Shown here one piece after another: positions 1 to 10,488 of a stretch of DNA of 64,000 nucleotides; the first letter of the stretch is position 1, and every line of letters begins with the position of its first letter. A model generated the notes under the pieces. The model did not search any database. It was given only the letters and a program-made list of their open reading frames with translations, and had not been told where the DNA came from. The DNA comes from Bacillus ndiopicus (GTDB taxonomy: Bacteria; Bacillota; Bacilli; Bacillales_A; Planococcaceae): contig NZ_HG964403.1 in NCBI RefSeq assembly GCF_000612805.1, positions 806,001 to 870,000 of the forward strand, read 5' to 3'. The position numbers and the translations under genes were made by a program.

Positions 1-818
1 CGTGCAAAAAAGACGCGGTCAAGGAGTGCACCAAGCGTTGGATAGGTAGCGATTTGTCCTTCTAAATGTGTTAAGTGGCTTGGTGAAAAGGCTGCTTTAC
101 CATCCGTTTCTACATAAGTAGGGTTAGTAGCGTTCGTCAAGTCCTGTAAAAATTGTTGGAATGCTGCTGGTCCATGCTGCTCTAAACGTGTTAGCAATTC
201 CTGTGCATGTAACGGCGAGAAGCCTGCAAAATGTGTGACAACTTCTTTTGCGTTTATCGGTTCACTAAAAAAGCTTCTCACTTCTTCATCAGTCACTGTA
301 TATGGATTTACTTTATGTTGGGCAGGTGGTGCGATATAAGGCTGACCTGGCAAAACAGTACGATAGCTATTTAATGAAGGGGGTAAATGCTTCAAGCTAT
401 CGAGTATTTTGTCATTATCTGCATCAATTAATAAACAATTGCTGTGTCTGCCCATTATTTCAATAACCAGTTTGCGCATAATTGGGTCACCAATTTCATT
501 TTTACTTTCAATGACCAAATGTAAAATACGCTCTGTACCATCCTGAGTAACGGCATGAATAAAGCCCCCCTCTAAATGCTTGCGCAATAGCATGCAAAAC
601 ATTGGTGGTTCTGCGGGATTATCAATCGTTTGCTCTGTTAAATGTACCCGTGCATATGAAGGGTGGATTGAAATAATAAGTTTATGATTTGCACCATTTG
701 CCCTGATATGAAGCATTACCTCCATTGCATTTGGCTGGTGAATTTTTGTAATACGTCCTGTTACTAGTTGCTGTAATTCCTGCGCCATTGCGCGTGTAAA
801 TAATCCATCAAAAGCCAT
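1..818 (-). CDS. rqcH: Rqc2-type ribosome quality control protein RqcH (NFACT family), 3' part missing
   Basis: The first 272 residues are present; the C-terminal part lies beyond the left edge of the window. The protein begins MAFDGLFTRAMAQEL, the usual start of the NFACT-N domain, and has an AAGAGGAAT ribosome binding site just upstream on the minus strand. Family members bind stalled 60S/50S subunits carrying peptidyl-tRNA and recruit tRNA-Ala to add alanine tails that mark the nascent chain for degradation. Older annotations call it a fibronectin-binding protein (FbpA/YloA). It is divergent from yicC, as yloA neighbours yloC in B. subtilis. Identification is by recall of the family and by synteny; the HhH, coiled-coil and NFACT-R parts cannot be checked here. 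Confidence 0.9.
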   Translation of the reverse strand, partial: MAFDGLFTRAMAQELQQLVTGRITKIHQPNAMEVMLHIRANGANHKLIISIHPSYARVHLTEQTIDNPAEPPMFCMLLRKHLEGGFIHAVTQDGTERILHLVIESKNEIGDPIMRKLVIEIMGRHSNCLLIDADNDKILDSLKHLPPSLNSYRTVLPGQPYIAPPAQHKVNPYTVTDEEVRSFFSEPINAKEVVTHFAGFSPLHAQELLTRLEQHGPAAFQQFLQDLTNATNPTYVETDGKAAFSPSHLTHLEGQIATYPTLGALLDRVFFA

Positions 819-927
819 ATTAATTCCTCTTTCGTTCATTACTTGATTCTCTTATCATAGCATTTTTCTTCTGTAATGCTCTAGTTGAATGTTTTTCTTC
901 AAAATGTACGAAAAAACATCCAATCCT

Positions 928-962
928 ATGTTATAATGGTGTGCAGTATTTTAAAGGAAGGT
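928..962 (+). promoter_or_regulatory. Extended -10 promoter and ribosome binding site for yicC
   Basis: TATAAT at 932-937 is preceded by TG one base upstream (TGTTATAAT), an extended -10 element. No good -35 is seen 16-18 bases upstream. AAGGAAGG at about 955-962 is the ribosome binding site. It probably drives the long yicC-to-spoVM run. Confidence 0.6.
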
Positions 963-972
963 GTGACGGACC

Positions 973-1848
973 TTGGTGCGTAGTATGACAGGCTTTGGCA
1001 GGGGTGTCACAACGACGAAATCGTATCAATTAACGGTTGAAGTTCGTGCTGTGAATCATCGTTTTTTAGAAATAAGTGCAAAATTTCCGAAAGAATGGAT
1101 GGAAGCGGAAGTACTAGCGAAGAAAATGCTTTCCACTGCCATTTCGCGTGGGAAATTAGATGTATTAATTGTAATGAAAGAACTTCAAGCAGAAGAACAG
1201 CATATACAAATTAATTGGCCTCTACTAGAAGCATACATAAATGCAAAAGAAGCGTTGTCACAAAAAATTGCGATGCAGGAAAAATGGTCGATGCAGGAAA
1301 TTGCGATGCTTGATCAAGTGCTTGTAGTAGAAAAGCAGGATGCAGTGCAAGATGACTTATTGGCTTCTGTAGAGCGAGCGATGCAAGAAGCAATTGAAAA
1401 TTTAGTGCAAATGCGTGAGCGTGAAGGGCAAGAGTTGAAGCTAGTTATGTTACAATATAAAGAACAATTGCAACAGCAAATAGCAGAGATTCGCGGCACG
1501 TCTTCGGACGCGGTGAGAAAATATCGTGAGCGGTTAAAAACGCGCATTGAAGAAATTGCTAGTGGACAGCTACTAGAGGAACGTTTGTTAATGGAAGTGG
1601 CATTATTCGCAGAGCGTGTAGATATTACGGAGGAGCTGGACCGTCTTGATAGTCATTTTGGACAGCTAGAAGAAACATTGAAAGAGCAAGGTGCTATTGG
1701 GCGTAAGCTGGATTTCTTGATGCAGGAAATGCACCGCGAAATTAATACAATTGGCTCAAAAAATCAATCCTCAGAAAGCTCGATAGCGGTCGTACAAGCG
1801 AAGGCCATTTTAGAGAAAATGCGTGAGCAAGTTCAAAATATTGAATAG
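973..1848 (+). CDS. yicC: YicC/YloC family endoribonuclease
   Basis: The product is a 291-residue YicC-family protein with the characteristic N-terminal RSMTGFGR motif and the conserved C-terminal block around LDFLMQEMHREINTIGSK (residues about 251-268) that ends the DUF1732 domain. Family members are hexameric endoribonucleases acting on structured RNA, with a role in stationary phase reported in E. coli. Three start codons are possible: TTG at 973, GTG at 976 and ATG at 985. TTG is taken because it gives MVRSMTGFG with the best spacing (10 bases) from AAGGAAGG. The next gene is gmk after only 22 bases. In B. subtilis remA sits in this gap, and here it does not. Confidence 0.92.
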   Translation: MVRSMTGFGRGVTTTKSYQLTVEVRAVNHRFLEISAKFPKEWMEAEVLAKKMLSTAISRGKLDVLIVMKELQAEEQHIQINWPLLEAYINAKEALSQKIAMQEKWSMQEIAMLDQVLVVEKQDAVQDDLLASVERAMQEAIENLVQMREREGQELKLVMLQYKEQLQQQIAEIRGTSSDAVRKYRERLKTRIEEIASGQLLEERLLMEVALFAERVDITEELDRLDSHFGQLEETLKEQGAIGRKLDFLMQEMHREINTIGSKNQSSESSIAVVQAKAILEKMREQVQNIE

Positions 1849-1867
1849 CTAAAGGGAGATTTAATAA

Positions 1868-2488
<621 letters not shown>

Positions 2489-2491
2489 TCT

Positions 2492-2716
2492 ATGTTATAC
2501 CCATCAGTAGATACATTAAAAAAAGAAATCGATTCAAAATATTCACTTGTGAGCTTAGCTTCTAAGCGTGCTCGTCAAATGCAAGAGCAAGGTGGCGAAA
2601 AGCTTGGTAAGTACGTATCGTATAAGCCAGTAGGACGTGCTTTAGAGGAAGTAGCGGCAGGCGTTTTACGCAAAGAGGCACAAGATGCTTCGACTGTTTA
2701 CGAGGATGAAATTTAA
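2492..2716 (+). CDS. rpoZ: RNA polymerase omega subunit
   Basis: A 74-residue small subunit that helps beta-prime folding and assembly of RNA polymerase. It begins MLYPSVDTLKKEIDSKYSLV and contains the AxKRARQ stretch typical of omega (SLASKRARQM, residues about 21-30), and a C-terminal KPVGRALEEV block. It follows gmk by three bases with GAGAGGAG at the gmk end acting as ribosome binding site. A hairpin follows before coaC. Confidence 0.97.
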   Translation: MLYPSVDTLKKEIDSKYSLVSLASKRARQMQEQGGEKLGKYVSYKPVGRALEEVAAGVLRKEAQDASTVYEDEI

Positions 2717-2737
2717 ACGACTTAAAGACTGATGAAT

Positions 2738-2768
2738 TAGCTCCCGAGGAAATATTCTTTGGGAGCTT
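2738..2768 (+). terminator. Hairpin between rpoZ and coaC, possible attenuator
   Basis: AGCTCCC (2739-2745) pairs with GGGAGCT (2761-2767) across a 15-base loop. There is no T run after the stem, so it is at most a weak terminator, an mRNA processing site or a stabilising hairpin inside the operon. Confidence 0.4.
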
Positions 2769-2792
2769 ATCGTTTGAAAGGGTGATAAATCA

Positions 2793-3359
2793 ATGAGCAA
2801 AAAGAATATTTTATTATGTGTGACAGGTGGAATTGCTGTTTATAAAGCTGTGGCACTCGTAAGTAAGCTATCGCAGGCGGGGATGAATGTAAAAGTAATC
2901 ATGACCACATCTGCAAGACAGTTTGTTAATCCATTAAGTTTCCAAGTAATGTCTAAAAATGATGTTTTTTTTGATACATTTGATGAAAAGGATTCAAGTG
3001 TTATTGCCCATATTGATTTGGCAGATTGGGCAGATCTTGTTATTGTCGCTCCTGCAACTGCAAATGTTATTGGCAAGCTAGCGAACGGCATTGCCGATAA
3101 TATGGTTACAACAACGCTGCTAGCAACAACGGCTCCCGTGTGGATTGCACCAGCAATGAATGTCCATATGTATGATCATCCAGCTGTTAAACGAAATATT
3201 CAGCAACTACATGAAGATGGCTGTCATTTTATTGAGCCTTCAGAAGGGTTTTTAGCGTGTGGCTATATTGGTAAAGGGCGCTTAGAGGAGCCAGAAAAAA
3301 TAACGGCGCTTGTGCTTGAGCATTTTGCTAAGCAAAAGGAAAGAGAAGAGCAGCAATGA
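2793..3359 (+). CDS. coaC: Phosphopantothenoylcysteine decarboxylase, stand-alone CoaC
   Basis: An HFCD-family flavoprotein that decarboxylates 4'-phosphopantothenoylcysteine in coenzyme A synthesis. FMN-binding TGGI near the N-terminus, the catalytic His (AHIDLA, H73), the PAMNVHMY motif (about 117-124) and the substrate-clamp ACGYIGKGRL with Cys about 156 are all visible. The protein stops at 188 residues, whereas B. subtilis CoaBC is about 400 and continues into a CoaB synthetase domain. The stop codon overlaps the priA start (ATGA), and no CoaB sequence follows in any frame, so this is not a recent frameshift. CoaB must be encoded elsewhere. Confidence 0.93.
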   Translation: MSKKNILLCVTGGIAVYKAVALVSKLSQAGMNVKVIMTTSARQFVNPLSFQVMSKNDVFFDTFDEKDSSVIAHIDLADWADLVIVAPATANVIGKLANGIADNMVTTTLLATTAPVWIAPAMNVHMYDHPAVKRNIQQLHEDGCHFIEPSEGFLACGYIGKGRLEEPEKITALVLEHFAKQKEREEQQ

Positions 3360-5770
3360 CACGCATCGCGAAAGTAATTGTAGATGTGGCGGCATACCCT
3401 GTTGATCGTCCGTTCGACTACATTGTGCCAGCTGATTGGCATGATTTAATTGAATGCGGCTGTCGTGTCAAGGTGCCATTTGGGCCGCGTAATGTGCTAG
3501 GTTTCGTCGTAGAGCTTGCGAGTGAAACAGATGTACCACTTGATAAAATAAAGCCGATTGCACAAGTTTTAGATATGGAGCCTGTATTAACAGAAGAAAT
3601 GCTTACATTAGCACAATGGCTAAAAAAAGAGACAATTTGTTATGAAATTGATGCACTGCAAGTAATGTTGCCCTCCGCTTTACGAGCAAAGTATGAAAAA
3701 ATGGTGTATTTACAAGTGGCATTAGAGGAGCTAGAGCCATCAATAGCCGCTGTTTTTCAAAAGTCAAAAAAAGCAAATTTCAAGCAATTCGAAAAGCTGG
3801 AGCTATTAAAGGAGCTTAAGAAAGCAATCATCCAACAGCATGTCTACATTGAAAACGAAGTGAAGCAGCAAGGCAATATTAAAGAGGTTCGTAAAGTGCA
3901 AATTCATGCAGATGCCACTTATTTAGCTACGATTGAACAGCAGCTATCAAAGCGAGCAAAGAAGCAAATTCAATTGGCACAGTGGATGCAAGCACATAGT
4001 GGTGAAATTTATTCACCTGATGCTATTTATGAACAAGTAGGTGTGACAGCAAGCGTTTTACAGGCACTTATTGAAAGTGGTGCGGCACAATTTATTCAAG
4101 AGGAAGTGTACCGAGACCCTTTTACAAAGGATGTAGAGCTAACAACAGCGCTACATTTAACAGATGAACAACAGTACGCATTAAGCGCCATAACGAACGC
4201 TATGGAGGCTCTTCGCAATGAAACTTTTCTATTACATGGTGTAACAGGTAGTGGTAAAACCGAGGTTTATTTGCAGGCGATTCAGCATGCGCTAGGAGAA
4301 GGGAAAGAGGCGATTATGCTTGTACCTGAAATCTCCCTTACACCCCAAATGACGGAGCGCTTTCGCTCACGTTTTGGTGAGCTAGTAGCAGTACTACATA
4401 GCGGTTTGTCTGTCGGTGAGAAATATGATGAATGGCGTAAAATTCAGCAAGGGAAAGTGAAGGTTGTCGTAGGTGCACGTTCTGCGATTTTTGCTCCGTT
4501 CCAAAATGTTGGATTAATTATTTTGGATGAAGAGCACGAATCAACGTACAAGCAGGAAGATACACCTCGCTATCATGCTCGCGATGTAGCAATTTGGCGC
4601 AGTGCATTTCATCATTGCCCTGTTATTTTAGGGAGTGCTACACCAGCGCTTGAATCCTTTGCGCGTGCGAAAAAAAATGTTTACACATTGTTAACGCTTA
4701 AGCAGCGCGCCAAGCAGCAAACCTTACCAAGCGTTGAAGTTGTTGATATGCGCGAGGAGCTTAAATTGGGAAATCGCTCCATGTTTTCGACAAGCTTAAT
4801 TGAGGCGATGCGTGATAGGTTAACTCGCCAGGAACAAATCGTTTTATTTTTAAACCGTCGCGGCTATTCGAGCTTCGTTTTATGTCGAGATTGCGGAACC
4901 GTTGTACAATGTCCAAACTGTGATATTTCCTTAACATATCACCGCTATAATGAAAAATTAAAATGTCATTATTGCGGCTATGATGAATATGTGCCGCAAA
5001 GCTGTCCACAGTGTCAAAGTGAGCATATTCGCTTTTTCGGAACAGGAACGCAAAAAGTAGAAGAGGAAATTTATAAGCTCTTTCCAGAGGCGAAAATTGT
5101 ACGTATGGATGTTGATACAACATCGCATAAAGGAGCACATGAGCAACTGTTAGAAGTGTTTGGAAGCGGGCAGGCAAATATTTTACTCGGTACACAAATG
5201 ATTGCAAAGGGGCTGGATTTCCCGAATATAACACTAGTTGGTGTATTAAGTGCGGACACGTCCTTGCATTTACCTGATTATCGAGCGAGTGAGCGCACAT
5301 TCCAGCTATTAACGCAAGTAAGCGGGCGAGCTGGCCGTCATCATTTGCCTGGTGAAGTCATTGTCCAAACGTACACACCTGAGCATTATGCAATTGAGCT
5401 GGCAAAGGAACAACAATATGAGCCGTTTTATACACGTGAAATGCATGCGAGGCATCAAGCAGGCTACCCGCCATACTATTATTTGGCGCTCGTCCAAGTA
5501 TCACATGAGGATGTTATCATGGCGGCAGAGTATGCTGGACGCGTAGCGGATTATTTGCGCTCCAATTTATCATTTAATGTGGACATTATTGGCCCTACAA
5601 CTGCTAGTATTAGCCGCCTCCATAATAGATATCGCTATCAATGTTTGATAAAATACAAAATAGAACCGAACTTGATTGATACATTATTGCAATTGATTAA
5701 AATATATCGTACAGACTGGAGCAAGAAGGGGATACAGCTTATTGTAGACCTTGATCCATCTGTCATCTAG
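3356..5770 (+). CDS. priA: Primosomal protein N', replication restart helicase
   Basis: A 804-residue 3'-to-5' DNA helicase that recognises abandoned forks and reloads the replisome. The N-terminal DNA-binding domain begins with VIVDVAAYPVDRPFDY. The Walker A motif GVTGSGKT begins at residue 295 and the DEEH box at 391. The zinc-binding insertion has paired Cys motifs (CRDC, CPNC, CHYC, CPQC) between about 510 and 550, and SGRAGR is helicase motif VI. The start overlaps the coaC stop by four bases, implying translational coupling. The def gene follows after 18 bases. Confidence 0.98.
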   Translation: MTRIAKVIVDVAAYPVDRPFDYIVPADWHDLIECGCRVKVPFGPRNVLGFVVELASETDVPLDKIKPIAQVLDMEPVLTEEMLTLAQWLKKETICYEIDALQVMLPSALRAKYEKMVYLQVALEELEPSIAAVFQKSKKANFKQFEKLELLKELKKAIIQQHVYIENEVKQQGNIKEVRKVQIHADATYLATIEQQLSKRAKKQIQLAQWMQAHSGEIYSPDAIYEQVGVTASVLQALIESGAAQFIQEEVYRDPFTKDVELTTALHLTDEQQYALSAITNAMEALRNETFLLHGVTGSGKTEVYLQAIQHALGEGKEAIMLVPEISLTPQMTERFRSRFGELVAVLHSGLSVGEKYDEWRKIQQGKVKVVVGARSAIFAPFQNVGLIILDEEHESTYKQEDTPRYHARDVAIWRSAFHHCPVILGSATPALESFARAKKNVYTLLTLKQRAKQQTLPSVEVVDMREELKLGNRSMFSTSLIEAMRDRLTRQEQIVLFLNRRGYSSFVLCRDCGTVVQCPNCDISLTYHRYNEKLKCHYCGYDEYVPQSCPQCQSEHIRFFGTGTQKVEEEIYKLFPEAKIVRMDVDTTSHKGAHEQLLEVFGSGQANILLGTQMIAKGLDFPNITLVGVLSADTSLHLPDYRASERTFQLLTQVSGRAGRHHLPGEVIVQTYTPEHYAIELAKEQQYEPFYTREMHARHQAGYPPYYYLALVQVSHEDVIMAAEYAGRVADYLRSNLSFNVDIIGPTTASISRLHNRYRYQCLIKYKIEPNLIDTLLQLIKIYRTDWSKKGIQLIVDLDPSVI

Positions 5771-5788
5771 AAAGAAGGAATTAAACTT

Positions 5789-6283
5789 ATGGCTATAAAA
5801 GAAGTAGTAAAAAGCCCAGCAGCAATTTTAACGACTCCAACAAAGGAAGTCGATGTAATTAACGAAGAAATCATCGAGCTGCTAGATGATTTATATGACA
5901 CGATGGTGGAATATGATGGCGTTGGTATTGCCGCACCGCAAATTAATGTTGGCTTACGTGTAGCTATCGTTGAATTAGGCGAAGATATTTTAGAAATGAT
6001 TAACCCAATTGTTTTAGAAACGAAAGGGGAAGAGGAAGATGTGGAAGGCTGCTTAAGTTTCCCCCAATTATTCGGTATGGTGAAGCGTCCTACCTATGTA
6101 AAAATTGAAGCTGCTGACCGTGAAGGACGCATTTATGAGCTAGAGGCAGAGGATTTTGAGGCGCGCGCTATTTTACATGAGATTGACCATTTAGATGGCA
6201 TTTTATTTGATTCGAAAATTACGCGTATATTAACAGAGGAAGAATTGGAAGAAATGTACGCAGAAGAGGACGAGGAGGAATAA
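5789..6283 (+). CDS. def: Peptide deformylase
   Basis: Removes the formyl group from nascent N-terminal formylmethionine using a metal ion, usually Fe2+. The three signature motifs are present: GVGIAAPQ (44-51), EGCLS (86-90, Cys88 a metal ligand) and HEIDH (130-134, two His ligands and the catalytic Glu131). At 164 residues it is the short type 1 form, with a strongly acidic Glu-rich tail. It precedes fmt by one base, pairing the deformylase with the enzyme that adds the formyl group. Confidence 0.97.
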   Translation: MAIKEVVKSPAAILTTPTKEVDVINEEIIELLDDLYDTMVEYDGVGIAAPQINVGLRVAIVELGEDILEMINPIVLETKGEEEDVEGCLSFPQLFGMVKRPTYVKIEAADREGRIYELEAEDFEARAILHEIDHLDGILFDSKITRILTEEELEEMYAEEDEEE

Positions 6284-6284
6284 C

Positions 6285-7226
6285 ATGACATCAATTGTTT
6301 TTATGGGGACACCTGCCTTTTCTGTACCGATTTTGCGTATGCTACATGAAGAAGGCCATAATATACTAGCTGTTGTTACACAGCCTGATCGTCCAGTTGG
6401 TCGTAAAAAAGTGTTAACGCCACCCCCTGTGAAAGAAGAGGCGCTGCGCTTAGGCTTACCAATTATTCAGCCAGAAAGGCTACGTGGCTCACAGGAGTTA
6501 GAGCAAATTTTAGCCTTAGAACCAGATCTAGTTGTAACGGCTGCATTCGGTCAAATTTTACCGAAAGTACTGCTTGATGCACCGCAACTAGGCTGCATTA
6601 ATGTACATGCTTCATTGTTACCTGCATATCGCGGTGGAGCGCCTATTCATCAAGCGATTATTGATGGACAAAAGTTTGCTGGTGTAACGATTATGTATAT
6701 GGTTGAAAAGCTTGATGCGGGCGATATGATTAGTCAACAGTCGATTCCGATTGAGGAAACTGACCATACAGGAAGCTTATTTGACAAACTAAGTATTGTT
6801 GGGCGTGATTTACTTAAGGAAACATTGCCTTCAATTATTGACGGTACAAATAGTCGTACAGCTCAAGATGAAACAAAGGTGACATATGCGCATAATATTA
6901 GCCGTGAGCAAGAACGTATCGATTGGCAGCAAAACGCTCGTACGATTTACAACCAAGTGCGCGGCTTACATCCGTGGCCAGTTGCCTACACAACGTTTGA
7001 AGATAGCAATGTGAAAATTTGGTGGGCACAAATGGGCGCTACAAAACATAATTCGGCACCAGGTGAGGTTGTGCATATAGCAAAGGATTACTTTGAGATT
7101 GCAACTGGTGAGGGTGAATCTATCGCAATTTATGATTTGCAGCCTGCGGGCAAAAAACGATTAAGTGCAGAGGAATATTTGCGTGGTACAGGGGCGAAAT
7201 TGCAGATTGGAGATCGTTTTGAATGA
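6285..7226 (+). CDS. fmt: Methionyl-tRNA formyltransferase
   Basis: Formylates initiator Met-tRNA with 10-formyltetrahydrofolate. The 313 residues have the usual two-domain size. The catalytic core [14 protein letters not shown] begins at His108 and is preceded by NV (Asn106), matching the E. coli numbering of the active site. The C-terminal OB-like domain starts around residue 205. The stop overlaps the rsmB start by four bases. Confidence 0.97.
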   Translation: MTSIVFMGTPAFSVPILRMLHEEGHNILAVVTQPDRPVGRKKVLTPPPVKEEALRLGLPIIQPERLRGSQELEQILALEPDLVVTAAFGQILPKVLLDAPQLGCINVHASLLPAYRGGAPIHQAIIDGQKFAGVTIMYMVEKLDAGDMISQQSIPIEETDHTGSLFDKLSIVGRDLLKETLPSIIDGTNSRTAQDETKVTYAHNISREQERIDWQQNARTIYNQVRGLHPWPVAYTTFEDSNVKIWWAQMGATKHNSAPGEVVHIAKDYFEIATGEGESIAIYDLQPAGKKRLSAEEYLRGTGAKLQIGDRFE

Positions 7227-8581
7227 CGAAGAAAAAGCAGCAAATTTGGAATGGTAATGTAAGGGATGCAGCATTAAGTATTTTATTAGCGGTCGATAAA
7301 AACCAAGCTTATAGTAACCTATTACTACATCAAACAATTGAGAAATATAAAATAGAAGCCAAGGACCGCGCGTTATTAACTGAGATTACGTATGGTACTT
7401 TACAGCATAAATTAACATTGGATTATTATTTAACACCGTTTTTGCGTGGGAAAGTGGATGCATGGGTGCAATGGCTGCTTCGATTATCACTATTCCAAAT
7501 CCACTATTTAACGCGTATTCCACCACATGCGGCAGTTAATGAGGCGGTAGAAATTGCAAAGAAGCGTGGACATAAAGGGATTGCCTCAATGGTTAATGGC
7601 GTTCTACGTTCTATTTTACGTCAAGGCGTGCGTTCCACAGATGATATAAAAGATGAGACGGAACGTTTAGCAATTGCAACAAGTCATCCACAGTGGCTAG
7701 TAGAGCGCTATGTGACAACATATGGTATGGAAAAAACAGCAGAGATGCTAGCATATAATAACTTACCAGCAAAGCAAACGGTGCGTGTCAATACGCTTAA
7801 GGCTACACTCGCAGAAGCTATTACTGCATTAGAGCAAGAAGGAATGACAGTGCAGCAAAGCTCGTTTTTACCTGAATGTTTGACAATTACAGGTGGGCAA
7901 GCAGCGCGTACAACTGCTTTCAAACAAGGGCTTATTACAATTCAAGATGAAAGTTCCATGCTACCAGCAAATGTCTTGAATCCACAGCCAGGTATGCGCG
8001 TATTAGATATGTGTGCAGCACCAGGTGGTAAAACGACGCATTTAGCAGAAAAAATGCAAAATGAAGGGACAATCCTTGCCTTAGATTTGCATCCACATAA
8101 GCTAGAGCTTATCGATGAAAATACAGGGCGTCTTGGTATTGATATTGTGCAAACAGCACCGTTAGATGGACGCAAAGCTGCGAATACTTTACAAAAGGAA
8201 AGCTTCGATGCAATTTTAGTCGATGCACCATGCTCAGGGCTAGGGGTTATGCGCCGCAAGCCAGATATTAAATATACAAAAAGCATTGAGGATTTCGCTA
8301 ATTTACAAACGATACAGCTCGCAATTTTAGCGAATGCTGTAGAGCTTTTAAAGCCGAACGGGCGATTAGTTTATAGCACATGTACAATTAACAAAGAAGA
8401 AAATGAAGGAACAGTACAAGCATTTTTAAAAGAGCATCTGAATATGGAAGCTGTTACACTAGAAAATTTACCAAAACAGCTTAGCTCAGAGCAGCATAAT
8501 GGAATGCTTCAAGTATTCCCACAACATATGGACAGTGACGGCTTCTTCGTCGCTGCATTCGTAAAAAAGGAGACAAAATAA
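7223..8581 (+). CDS. rsmB: 16S rRNA (cytosine-967-C5) methyltransferase RsmB
   Basis: A 452-residue m5C rRNA methyltransferase. The N-terminal NusB-like RNA-binding domain spans about 10-140. The SAM-binding motif [10 protein letters not shown] begins at residue 262. The two catalytic cysteines are in DAPCSGLG (Cys337) and [10 protein letters not shown] (Cys387). It overlaps fmt by four bases and precedes rlmN by five, in the fmt-rsmB-rlmN order of B. subtilis. Confidence 0.96.
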   Translation: MTKKKQQIWNGNVRDAALSILLAVDKNQAYSNLLLHQTIEKYKIEAKDRALLTEITYGTLQHKLTLDYYLTPFLRGKVDAWVQWLLRLSLFQIHYLTRIPPHAAVNEAVEIAKKRGHKGIASMVNGVLRSILRQGVRSTDDIKDETERLAIATSHPQWLVERYVTTYGMEKTAEMLAYNNLPAKQTVRVNTLKATLAEAITALEQEGMTVQQSSFLPECLTITGGQAARTTAFKQGLITIQDESSMLPANVLNPQPGMRVLDMCAAPGGKTTHLAEKMQNEGTILALDLHPHKLELIDENTGRLGIDIVQTAPLDGRKAANTLQKESFDAILVDAPCSGLGVMRRKPDIKYTKSIEDFANLQTIQLAILANAVELLKPNGRLVYSTCTINKEENEGTVQAFLKEHLNMEAVTLENLPKQLSSEQHNGMLQVFPQHMDSDGFFVAAFVKKETK

Positions 8582-8586
8582 ATTTT

Positions 8587-9726
8587 ATGGACCAAAATAA
8601 ATTCGATGAACGTATTTTAGACTTAGTCGAGGAAGCAGAAGATAAACCCGTACGCCGTGAGAAAAAAGAGAAGCCACAATTAAAAGAATCGATTTATTCA
8701 TTACGACCTGATGAATTGCAAAACTGGTTAGTGGAAAATGGCGAAAAAGCATTTCGTGCAGGACAAATTTTTGATTGGTTATACCATAAGCGTGTGAAAA
8801 CTTTCGAGGAAATGTCGAACTTGTCAAAAGCATTACGTGAGAAATTAAGTGCCCATTTTGCATTAACGACACTATCGACAATTATTCAGCAAGAATCCAA
8901 AGATGGAACAATCAAATTTTTATTCCAACTGCAAGATGGTTATTCTATTGAAACGGTATTAATGCGTCACGAGTATGGTAATTCTGTTTGTGTAACTACA
9001 CAAGTGGGCTGTCGCATCGGTTGTACATTCTGTGCCTCTACTCTAGGTGGATTAAAACGCCATCTGCTTGCAGGAGAAATTGTGGAGCAAGTTGTTAAAG
9101 TACAACAGGCCTTGGATGAGGTAGATGAGCGTGTTAGCCATATTGTTATTATGGGAATCGGCGAGCCGTTTGATAATTATGATGCAATGATGAACTTCTT
9201 AAAAGTGATTAATGATGAAAAAGGATTGAATATTGGGGCTCGCCATATTACTGTATCAACTTCAGGTATCGTACCAAAAATTTATGATTTTGCGGATGAG
9301 CAGCTACAAATCAATTTCGCACTTTCTCTACATGCACCGAATCAAGAGTTGCGTCAAAAGCTGATGCCAATTGCGCGTGCCTACAAGCTGGAACAATTAA
9401 TGGAGTCAATTCGTTATTATACGAAGAAAACGGGACGTCGTGTTAGCTTTGAGTACGGCTTATTTGGTGGAGAAAACGATTCAGTTGAACATGCAGAGGA
9501 GCTTGCAAAATTAATTAAAGGGATCAAATGTCATGTCAATTTAATCCCGGTAAACTATGTCCCAGAGCGAAATTATGTAAGAACGCCACGCAATCAAATT
9601 TTTGAATTTGAAAAAACATTAAAAAAGCATGGAATCAATGTGACAATTCGTCGCGAACATGGCTCGGATATTGATGCGGCATGTGGACAGCTGCGAGCAA
9701 AGGAGCGAGCACAAGAAACAAAGTAG
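8587..9726 (+). CDS. rlmN: Dual-specificity 23S rRNA/tRNA adenine-C2 methyltransferase RlmN
   Basis: A radical-SAM enzyme that methylates A2503 of 23S rRNA and A37 of some tRNAs. The CxxxCxxC cluster motif is at Cys142, Cys146 and Cys149 (CRIGCTFC). The mechanistic Cys that forms the methyl-protein intermediate is in AACGQL near the C-terminus. At 379 residues it has an N-terminal charged extension of about 35 residues before the conserved [11 protein letters not shown] block. The prpC gene begins just after its stop. Confidence 0.96.
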   Translation: MDQNKFDERILDLVEEAEDKPVRREKKEKPQLKESIYSLRPDELQNWLVENGEKAFRAGQIFDWLYHKRVKTFEEMSNLSKALREKLSAHFALTTLSTIIQQESKDGTIKFLFQLQDGYSIETVLMRHEYGNSVCVTTQVGCRIGCTFCASTLGGLKRHLLAGEIVEQVVKVQQALDEVDERVSHIVIMGIGEPFDNYDAMMNFLKVINDEKGLNIGARHITVSTSGIVPKIYDFADEQLQINFALSLHAPNQELRQKLMPIARAYKLEQLMESIRYYTKKTGRRVSFEYGLFGGENDSVEHAEELAKLIKGIKCHVNLIPVNYVPERNYVRTPRNQIFEFEKTLKKHGINVTIRREHGSDIDAACGQLRAKERAQETK

Positions 9727-9735
9727 GTGGATAAT

Positions 9736-10485
9736 GTGGACTTTACAGTTGAAAGTGATGTTGGCTTAAAGCGTTCAGAAAATGAAGATCGAGTAGCTTT
9801 TTGTGAACGTCCAGACAAGTATAAGCTAGCGGTATTAGCTGACGGTATGGGCGGGCATAATGCGGGAGATATAGCGAGTGAAATGGCAATTACCGCGTTG
9901 CAGCGTGCATTTATACAGGCAGAGGCTGCTGAATTAGCGACAGAAGAGGTAAGGCAGCAGTGGCTAAGTAATGTAATATCACAAATAAACGAAGACATTT
10001 ATCATTATTCATTATCACATGAAGGCTGTAAAGGAATGGGAACGACGCTTATCGCCGTTGTGATTGATAGTGCTACTTGCACGATTGCTCATATCGGCGA
10101 TAGTCGCGTGTACCATTTCACTACAGAGGATGGCAAGCTTATTACACGTGACCATTCTTATGTCAATGTACTAGTTGATAATGGAGAAATTAGCGAGGAA
10201 GAGGCACAGCATCATCCAAAGAAAAATTTTATATTAAGAGCCTTAGGAACAGAACTAACAATTCAAGCGGATTTTTATAGTATGGAGTTGCAGGAGGATT
10301 CCTATTTACTTATTTGCTCGGATGGTTTAAGCGATAAGCTGACCTTGCATGAAATGGCGGCATTAATTACATTGCCAATGACCCTACAAGAAAAGGGGAA
10401 AAAGCTTGTACAGCTTGCAAATGAGCTAGGTGGCGAGGATAATATTTCGCTTATCCTGTTGAGGCTAAAGGATAAGGAGGTGTAA
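9736..10485 (+). CDS. prpC: PP2C-type Ser/Thr protein phosphatase
   Basis: Dephosphorylates targets of the neighbouring kinase PrkC in an Mn2+-dependent manner. PPM motifs are in order: SENED near the N-terminus, ADGMGGHNAGD, GDSRVY, CSDGLSD and GGEDNIS. All metal-binding Asp residues are present. The GTG at 9736 is preferred because AGGTGG at 9725-9730 is correctly spaced for it. A GTG at 9727, directly after the rlmN stop, would add three residues but has no ribosome binding site. It pairs with prkC three bases downstream. Confidence 0.93.
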   Translation: MDFTVESDVGLKRSENEDRVAFCERPDKYKLAVLADGMGGHNAGDIASEMAITALQRAFIQAEAAELATEEVRQQWLSNVISQINEDIYHYSLSHEGCKGMGTTLIAVVIDSATCTIAHIGDSRVYHFTTEDGKLITRDHSYVNVLVDNGEISEEEAQHHPKKNFILRALGTELTIQADFYSMELQEDSYLLICSDGLSDKLTLHEMAALITLPMTLQEKGKKLVQLANELGGEDNISLILLRLKDKEV

Positions 10486-10488
10486 GGG

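Noticed and set aside
4761-5300. 179-codon open frame on the minus strand inside priA
   Set aside because: It lies wholly within priA, whose helicase and zinc motifs fix the coding strand. No ribosome binding site and no recognisable protein.
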